A DNA stretch of 64,000 nt from Heliocidaris tuberculata (GCA_025618425.1 CM046838.1:45215302-45279301); one strand, 5' to 3'; positions 54,201 to 60,180 are shown, counted from the stretch's first letter. Notes: generated by a model from the sequence alone, not told the origin. Made by a program: numbers and translations.

Positions 54201-57200
54201 ATTACTAGACCAAAAATTCTGTCTCTTTTTTTTTTTTGGTTAGGGTCGGCCCTCACTTAGAGACAGAAACGGGTTTATCACTCTGCTGTGCAAACTTACT
54301 GGCCGTCGACGGCCAGTCGGCATGTAGTTGGAAAAATCTATATTTTTTGTATTTTCATATATTTTTATACATCAAATAGATTAGGCCTAGGCTCTATATG
54401 TTATAACGGATCTGTTCACTTACCAATTTGACTATTTCATTCCTTTTAATGCTCATTTTTCAGGTAATGCAGGGTCCCAGTTATTCTCCGTTTGAAAATC
54501 TTACGACTGTATTCAAACTGTTATTAGTGTGTGAGTCAATGTCTATTTGGTTTGCACAGCAGATCGAACGGCCCGCTTCTGTCTCTAAGTGAATAGCCGA
54601 CCCTATCCAAAACAAGAGGCCAATGAATGAGAGACAGAATTTTCGGTCTAAGTTATTACAAGAGAACAAACAGTACATGTATGCAGGCCTATGGATGGCA
54701 GAATTCATGTGTTGTGATGTTTGACCTTGCAACTAATCAACTTCTTACAAATCTTTTGTCATTAACATTTTTTACAGAGCATATAGGTCACAATACCACA
54801 TATCACCTAAAACGTACGAACAATGAGTCATTTCTAAAGTTGGGATCATCATTTCTCTCTCTCTCTCTTCCTCTCTCTCCCACTCTCTCCTCTCTTTTCT
54901 CTCTCTTTCTCTCCATGTTCTCTCTCTCTCTCGATCTCTCTCCCTCCCTCTCCCACTCTCCTCTCTTTTAATTGCTCACCATCTCTCCCTCACTCTCTCT
55001 CTCTCTCTCTCTCCCTCCCTCCCTTTCTCCTCTCTCTTTCATTTCCTCACACTCTCTCTCTCCCACTCTTTCACTCTTTCTTCTTCATTACATGTGCTGC
55101 CACATTGTAGTTTACACCTGCCTGACAACACTACATTACATCTTCATTTTGGGCAGCCAGTGTTGCATAAATGTCCATCATGATCATTATGCCTTTCAAA
55201 GTTCTATATGAAAGGAAGACATTGTATGAATCAAGTATGTAGTTTAAACTACAGTTTACATTCTAGGCTACCTATTCAATCTATCACATTTTGGGGGTCT
55301 AGTTTTCCTCTAAAATTCTCTAACAAGCAAAAAAAAAAGAAAGAAAGAAAGAAAATGGTTATCGCATTTTTTAGACTCTAGTTTTCCTCCAAAATTCTCT
55401 GACAAGCAAAAAAAAAAAAAAATTCATTCAAAAAGGTTTGGGTACATGTCCCCCTGTCCCCCCCCCCCCTGGATTTGCACCCATGCAAGTAAGGTTTCTC
55501 TTTATGTGTAAGCTTCATCATTTCATGTGAATTGTCAAAATAAATTTGGATTACCTATATCTAAAAGAGAAAATGGACTTCACCTTGATTAAAGGATCAA
55601 GATGAGAGTAAGCTGATGTGAATGTACTTTGGACACAAGTTGAAAGTAAAATATACGATAATAGCTAGTTCCATTCTTTGAAATGTGATTGACAAACCAT
55701 GATAAGAGGTACTTTAATACCAATCACCTGAAAAAAAAATAATTTGTGTACAGCTATAGAATGTACAAAATCAACCTCATAACAGTTTACCTGGAATTCT
55801 ATGGGTTAACAGTAATTTAATACATAAGAGTATGAAGAAAATAACGAATAACATGAACATGCTGGTTTGGAACCCACATTGGGTGAATTCAAGTTCGGTG
55901 TTGAAGGCTGGTGTTGGTGTTGGGGCAAAACTAGCACCAGCCACAACACCGTACCTGAAATGAAGCTGGTGCTTGGATTGACTTCACTAGGTGTTGAGCT
56001 ATCAATAATGTGATTGGTATTATTTTTATAAACCCGCATTTGGTGTTGGGGCTAGAATCAGCAGCCCAATTCACGCTCTCAACACCAACACCAACACCGA
56101 ACTTGAAATCACTCATTGTAGTTTGGCACTACGCAGGCCCTAGTCTTTATTCTTACACTCATTGCAAATGCAAACTTGCAATATCTCTCTATAAAAGTAA
56201 TAAATGGTATAACAGTACAGAGCAAAATATTATTAGGTGATTGGTACCATTTAAAAATGCATGCACACACTTTCAACCTGAATAGCATTGAAACAAATTT
56301 GAAGAAAATGATTTGTAAATCATTACTGTATAGACATAGACATAGACCAGACACCAGTTAGTTTTGAAGTCTATCATCTATTTTCAACTACAAGAAACAT
56401 TTACTGACAGAGCAGAATTGCTCATTTTTAATATAAATACATGTCTTCTTTTAGGTCTATAAATCTAAACCAGTATTTCACAATGGAATATAATACACTA
56501 TATAAAATGTATATGTTGAACTATACTTTCAGGGGAAACTTATAATAGTTTCACAATATGGCATGCTTTTAAAAACGAATTACATTTAGATAACATTTCA
56601 GATGATATATCAAATGCTATTCAACAATTTATTCCGCGATTTTAACCGATTGTTATTTTTTCTTTCTTCCTTTGGAGATTTTTCGTTGAGAAGTGAATGT
56701 ATATTTATATGTATTTTAATAATGTGTTGTTGATTGCATCGAATAAATGACATCTGAAGAGGTAAAAAAATGAACATAAAAATAATACACTCCAGATACA
56801 TTACTGGTCATCAGGCTTTAATTTTCATTCAAGAATTTCCTTTTAACATACATGTATAAAGAGGAACAACATTGCTCATTCTTTCACATGGCTTTTATTC
56901 AGTTTTCCTTTCCTTCTAGTGTAATAAAATGGATGTTTTTAAGACAATAGTGCAAGTTTACTATGTATACAGCTATTCTGGAAGGAAAAAAAAAGATCTG
57001 AGGTTTATCATGGGTATTATTTCTCTACACTCACAATAATGAAAGTACATCAAATGATTTGTAAGTTTGGGAATTCAATCAAGTCAGGTCCTGGACTTTT
57101 GTTATTGTATTGGGGTTTTTTTCTGGTATGATTAGAATCAAAATGTAATTATTGTTGAAAAACTAATACAGTGATATACCACCAGTAATGATACATGACA

Positions 57201-59079
57201 CCTAGGCATAATGAGTGCATAGTATTCAGTTACTTCCCTCTACTAATAGTACCTCTATATAAAGCCAGAGTGCATTAACCTCAGTTTCTATTTCAAGAAG
57301 GTTGGCTGTACTTATTATAAATTTCTCTGAACTAGGCATACTCATTGATATTGCTTTTTACTTCCCTTTCATACTAATGAAAACAAATAAGAATCAATAA
57401 GGAAGGAAGCTGATTAGTCTGTGTCTGTGAATTCAAAGAGGTTTGAAGAGCTGAATTTCCTTTTATATATCATGTTTATGTTTCCATTCAATAACCTTGA
57501 TTATATTTACACTGGACTTGGGATATTCTATACTGCAGTGTAAGTAAAAGGTTTACCAAGCAAAACAAGATCAACATTATTACTACTACATACTGCTACT
57601 ACTACATGTACTAGCCTATTGTATGAAGTAAATACATAATTTCAATGACTTTCAGCTACATTAAAATCATCATGTAGTAGGTTTACTTCACATCTAATCT
57701 TGAAATTTCTCTCTCTCTCTCTCTCTCCCTCCCTATATCCCTCTCCCTCTCACCCCCCCCCCTCTCTCTCTCTATCTCTCTATTCCTCTTTCCATATCTC
57801 TCCCTCTCTTTCTCTCCATATCTCTCTCTCCCTCTCACCCTCTCTTTCTCTCTCTCTCTCTCTCTCACTCTCTTCCACTCACTCAATCTCCATCTCCCCC
57901 CCCCCATCCTCTTTCCCAATCCCTTTCCCTCTTTATATCATGAATATATTTATTTCAGACTCTATATTCATTTCTTGGCATCACAAAGGAAATTTCCAGG
58001 ATTAATGATACAGGTCAAAAGAAAATTGCTCTTATATACTCCTAGTGGGATTAGTGACCCCTGTCTTTAGTTTCTACAAGCCCCACTCCCTTGCCCCTAT
58101 CTGACAGGAGTCCAGCATTCTCCGGTAGGCCCAGTACAAAACACTTTTGGTGTTGATACCAGGGTGAGGAATTTCAGAAAATAAAAACCATGTGTAGATT
58201 CCTCAAACAAGGGTACCTACAAGGGTAATAAATCAGTCAATGCCTGCTTTCAATCTCCAAAGTTGTTTTGGTCCTCTCAAGCCACCTTCCTGGGAAGTCA
58301 TTAGATCATATTTCACTCAATATGGACCAATGAATGTGTCAATGTATACTTTCAACCTGCAAAATTGCTTTGGTCCTCTCAGATCACCCCCATAGTATTC
58401 CATAAAGCCATATTTCTGTCAATTTGAACAATGTGTGAACGTTTTTCTGCCAAGACTGGACATATGACCTTCTTAAAAAGGCATATTCAGGCATGTCAGG
58501 GTTTTATTGGTTTCAACTTCAAGCATTCTTTATTCTTTTCTTTTCAGTGAAATCAATAGCCTTTTCAAAATTAGGAAAAAATTACAATCACAAATATGGT
58601 ACAATCAGAAACTTTTACAATTTACAAGTAAATCTATACATGTATTCTTTTCTTTTAAGTGAAATCAATAGTCTGTACAAAAATACAAAAAAATTACAAT
58701 CACGAATATGGTATAATCAGAAACTTTTACAATTTACAAGTAAATCTAGATACATGTATTAATACTTTCTTTTTAGTGAAATCAATAGTCTGTACAAAAA
58801 TACCAAAAAAATACAATCACGAATACGATATAATCATGATAATCAAAAACTTTACAATTTACAAGTAAATCTATACATGTATACCAGTGAAAATGTATAT
58901 ATATACATTAAAGGAAGAACAAAGAAGTAACTTATACACACATGTACTTGTAATTCACTTAAGATCTCAGCTTACTTGAATTATACAGATATAAAACTGA
59001 AAATATACCTTATATATAACTGTTCCTTTTCTGAGTTTTTTTTTTCTCATTTGCCTTGATGTCATGGGGTAAAATCCTC

Positions 59080-59115
<36 letters not shown>

Positions 59116-59364
59116 CCTTCACATGGATTAGCAGTAGTAGCAAGACTAATGAGCTGATAGGCCTATAGCACAGACCTAGCTCTACTACATATTCCTCATT
59201 TAGGCTTTCATGTAAAAAAAGAGGATCATACAACAAATGTAACAGCAAACGTACGGCTTACCGTGAACCATGCATGATACTAGTAGATGGGCAAACCATA
59301 TTACCCGAATCCCCGTCCGTGTCCAAGCAACGGAAGAAGGCTCCCCGGACTTTAGGCGAGTCAT
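20773..59364 (-). CDS. Tie-like receptor-type protein tyrosine phosphatase (31 coding exons, 1587 aa)
   Basis: Type I membrane receptor predicted to bind a ligand outside the cell and remove phosphate from tyrosines inside. Coding exons, 5' to 3' on the minus strand, are listed individually below; all junctions are in phase and sum to 4764 nt. Seen: signal peptide (1-35), Ig1 (about 36-141), Ig2 (142-240), EGF-like modules (241-396), Ig3 (397-493), three FN3 domains (494-810), membrane span (818-842), basic stop-transfer KRKREKK, tyrosine-rich juxtamembrane region (845-1020), PTP D1 (about 1020-1300) with WPD (D1185) and [10 protein letters not shown] (C1223), PTP D2 (about 1320-1587) with HCINGIGRSG (C1516). 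Ig-Ig-EGFx3-Ig-FN3x3 is the ectodomain order known for Tie1/Tie2; tandem PTP domains are known from RPTPs. Introns hold many MITEs. I give no symbol because no single named orthologue fits the combination. Very sure of the gene and domains; exact start and UTRs are less certain. Confidence 0.93.
21400..21476 (+). repeat. Retroelement tail ending in (AAACC)n
   Basis: TATCAGCTTTTAGCTGCAATCTTGAATATTC followed by AATAAACCA and AAACC repeats. The same tail recurs at 63039-63092, so this is the 3' end of a dispersed family. Confidence 0.6.
21662..21938 (-). mobile_element. tRNA-derived SINE
   Basis: Minus strand: tRNA-like head (21864-21935), then a central part with CACCCAGGAGTAGTAAATGG, then tail GCGCTTAGAAGCATTGTATT...ATTATTAT. 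The layout resembles the widespread metazoan SINE superfamily with a CCTGGGTGGAGAG-type core. A separate tail copy lies at 25766-25846. Confidence 0.8.
21864..21935 (-). pseudogene. tRNA-like SINE head, anticodon GTG position
   Basis: A-box TGGTCTAGTGG, B-box GGTTCGAGTCC and a 7-base acceptor pairing GTGTCGT / GCGGCAC. Loop CTGTGGA puts GTG (His-like) at the anticodon. The T stem is mispaired, so this is a pol III promoter head, not a tRNA gene. Confidence 0.65.
22059..22194 (-). CDS. Exon 30: phosphatase D2, P-loop
   Basis: Residues 1517-1562. [10 protein letters not shown] completes HCINGIGRSG: Cys and Arg1522 kept, Ala replaced by Asn. The Q-loop position reads MIESV, with Glu1560 for Gln. 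D2 is likely regulatory. Confidence 0.94.
22345..22425. repeat. (ATT/ATC)n microsatellite
   Basis: ATTATTATTATC units in the intron between exons 29 and 30. Confidence 0.9.
22771..23170. mobile_element. TTAA-flanked MITE, family 1, copy 2
   Basis: Second copy of the element at 2771-3178, in the same orientation, in the intron between exons 29 and 30. Left TTAA is intact (22767-22770); the right one has decayed to GCAT. Confidence 0.8.
23305..23453 (-). CDS. Exon 29: phosphatase D2, degenerate WPD region
   Basis: Residues 1468-1517. Where a WPD loop would be, the sequence reads [12 protein letters not shown] (1477-1488), with no general acid in place. Ends IVIHC with Cys1516. Confidence 0.94.
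24088..24219 (-). CDS. Exon 28: phosphatase D2, central sheet
   Basis: Residues 1424-1467, phase 0 at both ends. [19 protein letters not shown] matches the YWP segment of D2 domains. Confidence 0.93.
24711..24986. mobile_element. MITE, TAAGGTAGCTTAGC family, copy 2 (complete)
   Basis: Inverted ends of about 40 bases: TAGGTAGCTTAGCGAAACGT... and ...ACGTTTCGCTAAGCTACCTTA. Located in the intron between exons 27 and 28. Non-coding. Confidence 0.85.
25580..26132. repeat. ~100-base direct repeats 450 bases apart
   Basis: 25580-25676 and 26032-26132 share AATATGAATAATTTATT, ATCAATAATACTAGAGTCTA and TTAGTATGATAT. Between them is a SINE tail. Looks like a small local duplication. Confidence 0.7.
25766..25846 (+). 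mobile_element. SINE tail fragment
   Basis: GGTAATAATACTACTTCGGCGCTTAGAAACATTGTATTAAGCGCAATATAAATGTT then (ATT)n, the same tail as the SINE at 21662-21938 in the opposite orientation; head missing. Confidence 0.8.
26313..26698 (-). pseudogene. Decayed partial duplicate of exon 27, split by a MITE
   Basis: 26313-26336 and 26660-26698 together match the 3' part of exon 27 and its donor (26818-26880). The copy has a one-base indel, and its donor reads AAG|at instead of AAG|gt. A 323-base MITE (26337-26659) sits inside. It is not expressible as an exon. Confidence 0.8.
26337..26659. mobile_element. MITE with GGGGGTGTTTCATAAAGCTG ends
   Basis: Inverted ends of about 38 bases: GGGGGTGTTTCATAAAGCTG...CATG and its complement ending AAACACCCCC. 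Non-coding. Target duplication cannot be read cleanly because the target itself has an AGGTCAAGGTCA repeat. Confidence 0.85.
26825..26959 (-). CDS. Exon 27: phosphatase D2, IATQxPLPHT segment
   Basis: Residues 1379-1423, phase 0 at both ends. [19 protein letters not shown] and VIVMLND are characteristic of RPTP D2. A decayed partial copy of this exon lies at 26313-26698. Confidence 0.94.
27611..27687 (-). CDS. Exon 26: phosphatase D2, DYINASFV motif
   Basis: Residues 1353-1378. Ends [11 protein letters not shown], the substrate-loop motif DYINAxxI/V of PTP domains. Confidence 0.92.
28111..28260. repeat. Strong hairpin, ~34-base stem
   Basis: 28153-28186 pairs with 28201-28235 (CCTTACATCCTGCTATGACCC and complement) around a 14-base loop. 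An outer stem pairs GATATATTGACTGCT with AGCAGTCAATATATC. Intron between exons 25 and 26. Confidence 0.85.
28731..28830 (-). CDS. Exon 25: start of phosphatase D2
   Basis: Residues 1320-1353. Contains [12 protein letters not shown], the D2 counterpart of the KNRY loop, again with Phe. Confidence 0.92.
29122..29180. repeat. Short hairpin element with AGAAGGG arms
   Basis: TTGGAGCCAGAAGGGCATTAAC pairs with GTTAACACCCTTCTAGCTCCAA-like sequence. Similar short hairpins are at 18627-18690 and 17115-17160, and a half copy near 53535. Confidence 0.5.
29379..29528 (-). CDS. Exon 24: end of D1 and linker to D2
   Basis: Residues 1270-1319, phase 0 at both ends. [17 protein letters not shown] is the closing helix of D1; HEFE leads into D2. 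Confidence 0.93.
29782..29917 (-). CDS. Exon 23: phosphatase D1, P-loop and Q-loop
   Basis: Residues 1224-1269. [11 protein letters not shown] completes the signature [10 protein letters not shown] (Arg1229), and MVQT supplies the Q-loop Gln1267. D1 should be active. Confidence 0.95.
30637..31562. repeat. Degenerate minisatellite (CACTATGTCACACAGTGTG...)
   Basis: Units of about 80 bases alternate TTTTCACTATGTCACACAG and CTTTAACTCTGTCACACAG with GTGTGAACATAG spacers at 30637-30945 and 31296-31562, split by about 350 bases of unrelated sequence. Lies in the intron between exons 22 and 23, directly upstream in the window of exon 22. Confidence 0.8.
31711..31883 (-). CDS. Exon 22: phosphatase D1, WPD loop and catalytic Cys
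   Basis: Residues 1167-1224. Contains [14 protein letters not shown] (general acid Asp1185) and ends LLIHC with the nucleophile Cys1223; the P-loop continues in exon 23 after a phase 2 intron. Confidence 0.95.
32251..32376 (-). CDS. Exon 21: phosphatase D1, central sheet
   Basis: Residues 1125-1166, phase 0 at both ends. [10 protein letters not shown] corresponds to the KCxxYWP motif; the rest forms the sheet leading to the WPD loop. Confidence 0.92.
32830..32927 (-). CDS. Exon 20: phosphatase D1, DFWRLIW segment
   Basis: Residues 1092-1124. [16 protein letters not shown] and [12 protein letters not shown] match the conserved DFWRMIWE...IVMLT region of PTP domains. Confidence 0.93.
33248..33284 (-). 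CDS. Exon 19: 37-nt exon, D1 IAAQ segment
   Basis: Residues 1080-1092, reading [12 protein letters not shown], equivalent to the YIATQGP segment of PTP domains. Phase 0 in, phase 1 out. Confidence 0.88.
33846..33922 (-). CDS. Exon 18: phosphatase D1, DYxNANYI motif
   Basis: Residues 1054-1079. Reads DHSRV then [10 protein letters not shown]. The next intron starts with gc (CAG|gcgagt), a GC-AG intron; the frame leaves no alternative GT nearby. Confidence 0.9.
34436..34924. mobile_element. Foldback MITE with 201-base inverted arms
   Basis: Arms 34436-34636 and 34724-34924, about 95% identical; ends AGGGAGTACCCAATGCTG and complement. Left flank TTAA (34432-34435), right flank ATAA (34925-34928), suggesting a TTAA target. 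Intron between exons 17 and 18. Confidence 0.88.
35003..35090 (-). CDS. Exon 17: start of phosphatase D1 (KNRF loop)
   Basis: Residues 1025-1054. Contains [13 protein letters not shown], the phosphotyrosine-recognition loop of PTP domains, with Phe1048 where most have Tyr (KNRY). Confidence 0.92.
35505..35550. repeat. (TA)n microsatellite
   Basis: About 22 TA units just left of the tRNA-bearing palindrome; another (TA)n (36116-36141) follows it. Confidence 0.95.
35708..35778 (-). tRNA. tRNA-Arg(UCU)-like, left arm
   Basis: 71 bases. Acceptor GTCTCCA / CGGAGAC (6 of 7 pairs), A-box TGGTCTAGTGG, B-box GGTTCGATTCC, anticodon loop ATTCTAT with TCT at positions 34-36. Possibly functional, but repeat-borne. 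Confidence 0.45.
35940..36010 (+). tRNA. tRNA-Arg(UCU)-like, right arm, full cloverleaf
   Basis: 71 bases. Acceptor GTCTCCG / CGGAGAC pairs 7 of 7, anticodon stem TTGGC / GCCAA 5 of 5, T stem CCGGG / CCCGG 5 of 5. Loop ATTCTAA gives anticodon TCT. Pol III boxes A (TGGTCTAGTGG) and B (GGTTCGACTCC) are intact. It could be a true gene inside a mobile palindrome, or a well-preserved tRNA relic. Confidence 0.55.
36677..37107 (-). CDS. Exon 16: tyrosine-rich juxtamembrane region
   Basis: Residues 881-1024, the largest exon. No folded domain is recognised until the D1 lead-in near FAHEFG. Tyrosines sit in acidic SH2-type settings: TEYAYVS (897, 899), TTYDVA (925), TLYAKP (958), DIYENV (990). The last has Asn at +2, the known GRB2 SH2 preference. 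The acceptor is a CAGCAG tandem, so two forms differing by one Ala are possible. Confidence 0.9.
37439..37545 (-). CDS. Exon 15: stop-transfer and juxtamembrane start
   Basis: Residues 845-881. Starts SKRKREKK, a basic cluster that fixes the cytoplasmic side, then has Tyr867 in VLYESN. From phase 2 to phase 1. Confidence 0.9.
37945..38467. mobile_element. TTAA MITE, family 2 (GGGAAAGTCCACCCTG), copy 1
   Basis: Long inverted ends: GGAAAGTCCACCCTGATTAC and complement, plus inner inverted GTCACAGAGTTG motifs. Right TTAA at 38468-38471, left decayed to TTCA. Intron between exons 14 and 15. Confidence 0.85.
38836..38938 (-). CDS. Exon 14: transmembrane segment
   Basis: Residues 811-845. About 25 uninterrupted hydrophobic residues (818-842, [20 protein letters not shown] core) span the membrane. 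The acceptor is the weak sequence caacaag, with a poor pyrimidine tract, but the frame requires it. Donor phase is 2. Confidence 0.88.
39183..39316. repeat. (ATT)n microsatellite
   Basis: ATTATTATC-type repeat in the intron between exons 13 and 14. Confidence 0.95.
39799..39862 (-). CDS. Exon 13: end of FN3 domain 3
   Basis: Residues 790-811. Reads [14 protein letters not shown], the G strand that typically closes an FN3 domain (xGxGxxS/WSP). From phase 0 to phase 1. Confidence 0.9.
40375..40610 (-). CDS. Exon 12: FN3 domain 3, first part
   Basis: Residues 711-789, from phase 1 to phase 0. FN3 landmarks: [38 protein letters not shown]. Confidence 0.92.
41373..41637 (-). CDS. Exon 11: FN3 domain 2, remainder
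   Basis: Residues 623-711, from phase 0 to phase 1. Contains [11 protein letters not shown] and [17 protein letters not shown], the C-strand and F-strand of the FN3 begun in exon 10. Confidence 0.9.
41929..42002 (-). CDS. Exon 10: FN3 domain 2, first part
   Basis: Residues 598-622, from phase 1 to phase 0. Reads [15 protein letters not shown]...GEIIVSWE, the B-strand Trp region of an FN3 domain. Confidence 0.88.
42703..43014 (-). CDS. Exon 9: fibronectin type III domain 1
   Basis: Residues 494-598, phase 1 at both ends. FN3 landmarks: [39 protein letters not shown]. The whole domain is in one exon. Confidence 0.93.
43167..43678. mobile_element. TTAA MITE, family 2, copy 2
   Basis: Same architecture as 37945-38467. 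TTAA on both sides (43163-43166, 43679-43682). Intron between exons 8 and 9. Confidence 0.88.
44102..44392 (-). CDS. Exon 8: Ig-like domain 3
   Basis: Residues 397-494, phase 1 at both ends. Ig core: YFFCC, then LYRWFGNG (C-strand Trp), then EIFTCAVSD (F-strand Cys). Sits between EGF and FN3 modules, where Tie receptors carry their third Ig. Confidence 0.9.
46271..46306 (-). CDS. Exon 7: 36-nt micro-exon, EGF tail
   Basis: Residues 385-397, reading [12 protein letters not shown]. It is a half EGF module with acceptor ttttcag and donor gtaagt, phase 1 at both ends, so skipping it would keep the frame. Confidence 0.85.
47229..47366 (-). CDS. Exon 6: EGF-like module 3
   Basis: Residues 339-385, eight cysteines, phase 1 at both ends. 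Pattern GEFGASC...CDRF...[10 protein letters not shown] resembles the third Tie EGF module (GFYGPDC...CDRF...CSPGWQGLQC). Confidence 0.92.
47513..47881. mobile_element. TTAA MITE, family 3 (GTACCAATCA), copy 1
   Basis: Ends AGTGTACCAATCATC...GGTCATTGGTACCCT, with TTAA at 47509-47512 and 47882-47885. Intron between exons 5 and 6. Confidence 0.8.
48503..48658 (-). CDS. Exon 5: EGF-like module 2
   Basis: Residues 287-339, nine cysteines, phase 1 at both ends. Contains [19 protein letters not shown], nearly the motif of the second Tie2 EGF module ([19 protein letters not shown]). This is the most diagnostic stretch for the Tie-like call. Confidence 0.93.
49197..49394. mobile_element. MITE (198 bases) next to the exon 4 donor
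   Basis: Inverted ends GGCCCAAATTCACGAAAGAGG and complement ...CTTTTGTGAATTTGGACC. Only 17 intron bases separate it from the end of exon 4 at 49412. Interior repeats CCATGGTTTA. Confidence 0.85.
49412..49549 (-). CDS. Exon 4: EGF-like module 1
   Basis: Residues 241-287, eight cysteines, phase 1 at both ends. Contains [20 protein letters not shown], close in spacing to the first Tie EGF module (CxNNGxCHxxTGxCICPPGF). A MITE begins 17 nt past its donor. Confidence 0.92.
50045..50180 (+). repeat. Probable SINE tail fragment
   Basis: (AAT)n followed by GGCTACTTATATAGTGCTCATATCC...GTGCTTAGA, resembling the TATATTGCGC...TAAGCGC tails of the SINE family above. Weak match. Confidence 0.4.
50344..50640 (-). 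CDS. Exon 3: Ig-like domain 2
   Basis: Residues 142-241, phase 1 at both ends. It lacks the usual Ig cysteine pair; the F-strand segment reads [11 protein letters not shown] and the domain ends RLIVR. Tie2 Ig2 likewise has AGVY without Cys and ends in LIVR (family knowledge). Followed directly by the EGF exons, as in Tie. Confidence 0.88.
51490..51810 (-). CDS. Exon 2: Ig-like domain 1
   Basis: Residues 35-142, phase 1 at both ends. Contains the Ig-like pair of cysteines in FFECYRS and GVFYCAAS; the second lies in a GVFYC setting like the F strand of Tie Ig1. Acceptor cctgcag, donor gtaaga. Confidence 0.88.
52120..52443. repeat. Strand-switching minisatellite, ~17-base unit
   Basis: 52120-52227 repeats GGACAACTACCCCCC; from about 52230 to 52443 the same unit appears as its complement GGGGGGTAGTTGTCC. 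About 6 units left and 12 right of the switch. Intron 1. Confidence 0.92.
52555..52810 (+). pseudogene. LINE 3' end (CR1/L2/RTE-type C-terminus)
   Basis: Frame reads [11 protein letters not shown], stop, [20 protein letters not shown] then KTHLF and stop. This is the usual tail WNSLPxxLRxxxSLxxFKxxLKTxLF, with the Trp codon now TAG. The 3' end is CTTTATAAATGAACTTATTATTATCATT. Dead fragment. Confidence 0.8.
53080..53290 (+). mobile_element. SINE-like segment
   Basis: GTTGTAGAGCAGTGGTCTCATATCTGGAGGACCCGGGTATGAAACC has tRNA A/B-box-like spacing. A similar GTAGAGCAGTGGTCTCCTAGCTGG is at 32095-32120. Class uncertain. Confidence 0.4.
53935..54040. repeat. Three ~38-base tandem units
   Basis: TAGTAGATCTTTTTAAACATAC repeated at about 53935, 53970 and 54005. 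Confidence 0.85.
54206..54650. mobile_element. Foldback element with 9-base target duplication
   Basis: 445 bases, ends TAGACCAAAAATTCTGTCTC and GAGACAGAATTTTCGGTCTA, exact 9-base duplications AGTTATTAC at 54197-54205 and 54651-54659. Inner inverted pieces include TAGGGTCGGC and GTTTGCACAGCAGA. A 9-base duplication fits Mutator-like elements; non-coding. Confidence 0.88.
54856..55085. repeat. (CT)n-rich tract
   Basis: Imperfect CTCTCT repeats; the Ser/Leu-rich frames across it are artefacts. Confidence 0.95.
55283..55420. repeat. ~92-base tandem duplication
   Basis: Two copies of CTAGTTTTCCTCYAAAATTC plus TCTSACAAGC and an A run. Confidence 0.7.
55718..56250. mobile_element. TTAA MITE, family 3, copy 2
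   Basis: Ends TACCAATCACCTG...AGGTGATTGGTACCAT, with TTAA at 55714-55717 and 56251-56254. Interior holds a second palindrome made of TGGTGTTGGTGTTGG and its complement (about 55875-56110). Intron 1. Confidence 0.8.
57706..57905. repeat. (CT)n-rich tract
   Basis: Imperfect CT/CCCT repeats in intron 1. Confidence 0.95.
58226..58430. repeat. ~105-base tandem duplication
   Basis: Two units share GTCAATG...CTTTCAA, TTGYTTTGGTCCTCTCA and CATATTTC...TCAAT. About 75% identical by eye. Confidence 0.6.
58534..58880. repeat. Three ~113-base tandem units
   Basis: Each unit contains GTGAAATCAATAGYCT, AATTACAATCACRAATA and TTTACAATTTACAAGTAAAT; unit starts near 58534, 58648 and 58764. Confidence 0.88.
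59079..59116. repeat. Poly-C run
   Basis: About 34 consecutive C, 145 bases inside intron 1 from exon 1. Length is probably unreliable. Confidence 0.9.
59262..59364 (-). CDS. Exon 1: start codon and signal peptide
   Basis: Residues 1-35. The ATG at 59364 is the first in its frame after an in-frame TAG; 34 codons plus one base run to a gtaagc donor. A basic N-terminal stretch is followed by the hydrophobic core [17 protein letters not shown], a good secretory signal. Only this frame joins exon 2 without a stop. The n-region is rather long (about 18 residues), so an internal start is possible but none is visible. Confidence 0.8.
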
Positions 59365-60180
59365 CACTTCTAGTTCTACCAATACCACCTCTTCCAAAAA
59401 CACGCAGAACTAAAAGAACAAGTGTACTTATTCCGCGGAGATTAATCCAATAATGAAGAGTTTTCAACTATTTCAGCAGTATAAACACTCACGTCGAAGT
59501 CAAATTTAATTTCTCTTCATTTGTTTAATGAACTGTGGAGCATTACGTGAACAATACTTCTCGTAAAATATTTGGATACAAATACGAATTCAGTAAATTG
59601 CATCGCATTATGACATCATTATGAACGGCCTACGCACACACAATGTCAGTTCACGCTTCAACAACGCTGCATTGTCTATGAGCAGATATTTTGTACGCTC
59701 TGCGCGTTCCTCTTCTTGAGATCATAATTATCACAACCACAAATCACAACTAAATGCGAAACTGAAACAGCTAGTCGACGGTAAACAAGGGGATATGCAA
59801 AGTTTAAGCGTCATTCGTCTGCAGTTAAAATGTATTTTTAAATCAATGAATACGTCAGTCAAAAGACTACTTTCCCTGATAAGCACTCTTAGTAAAAACT
59901 AAACTAACAACAACAAGAACAACAGCAACATTATGAGAAGGGGAAACCCCCAACGTACGTAAGAAGGCTATAATGATGTCATGATGCATAAGGTACATGG
60001 AGATATGGAACGTCAAAGTAAGACATCATCGTCTCGAGGGTAACTTCATCATTCTCTACCCTGGGATGAAACATTAAACATCAAATTGGTCACATCACAG
60101 TTTTAAGCCTGCGGTAGAGCTGGAAACTTCTGAACAAAACCACTATTGGCTGACCGCTGACGGCAGTTTTGTAAGGGGCT
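59365..60180 (-). promoter_or_regulatory. Presumed 5' UTR and promoter region of the receptor phosphatase gene
   Basis: No coding sequence is seen upstream of the ATG. Stops close all three minus-strand frames just above 59467. The stretch is richer in CpG (CGTACG, GACGGT, CTCGAG) than the neighbouring introns, as expected for a promoter, but I see no convincing TATA box and cannot place a transcription start. Confidence 0.35.

Larger units (their letters stand above)
51811..59261 (-). other. Intron 1 (7.45 kb), repeat-filled
   Basis: Separates the signal peptide exon from Ig1. It holds an inverted minisatellite, a LINE tail, a SINE-like segment, a 9-base-TSD element, a TTAA MITE, CT-rich blocks and short tandem duplications (annotated separately). 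I see no further exon. Large first introns often carry enhancers, but nothing here identifies one. Confidence 0.7.

Noticed and set aside
54627..55211. Ser/Leu-rich open frames
   Set aside because: Translations of CT-rich low-complexity DNA.
59258..59467. Alternative first-exon frame with a hydrophobic N-terminus (INLRGISTLVLLVLRVFG)
   Set aside because: It opens with TTG, not ATG, is preceded by a stop, and joining it to exon 2 gives an early stop. The frame from the ATG at 59364 joins correctly.
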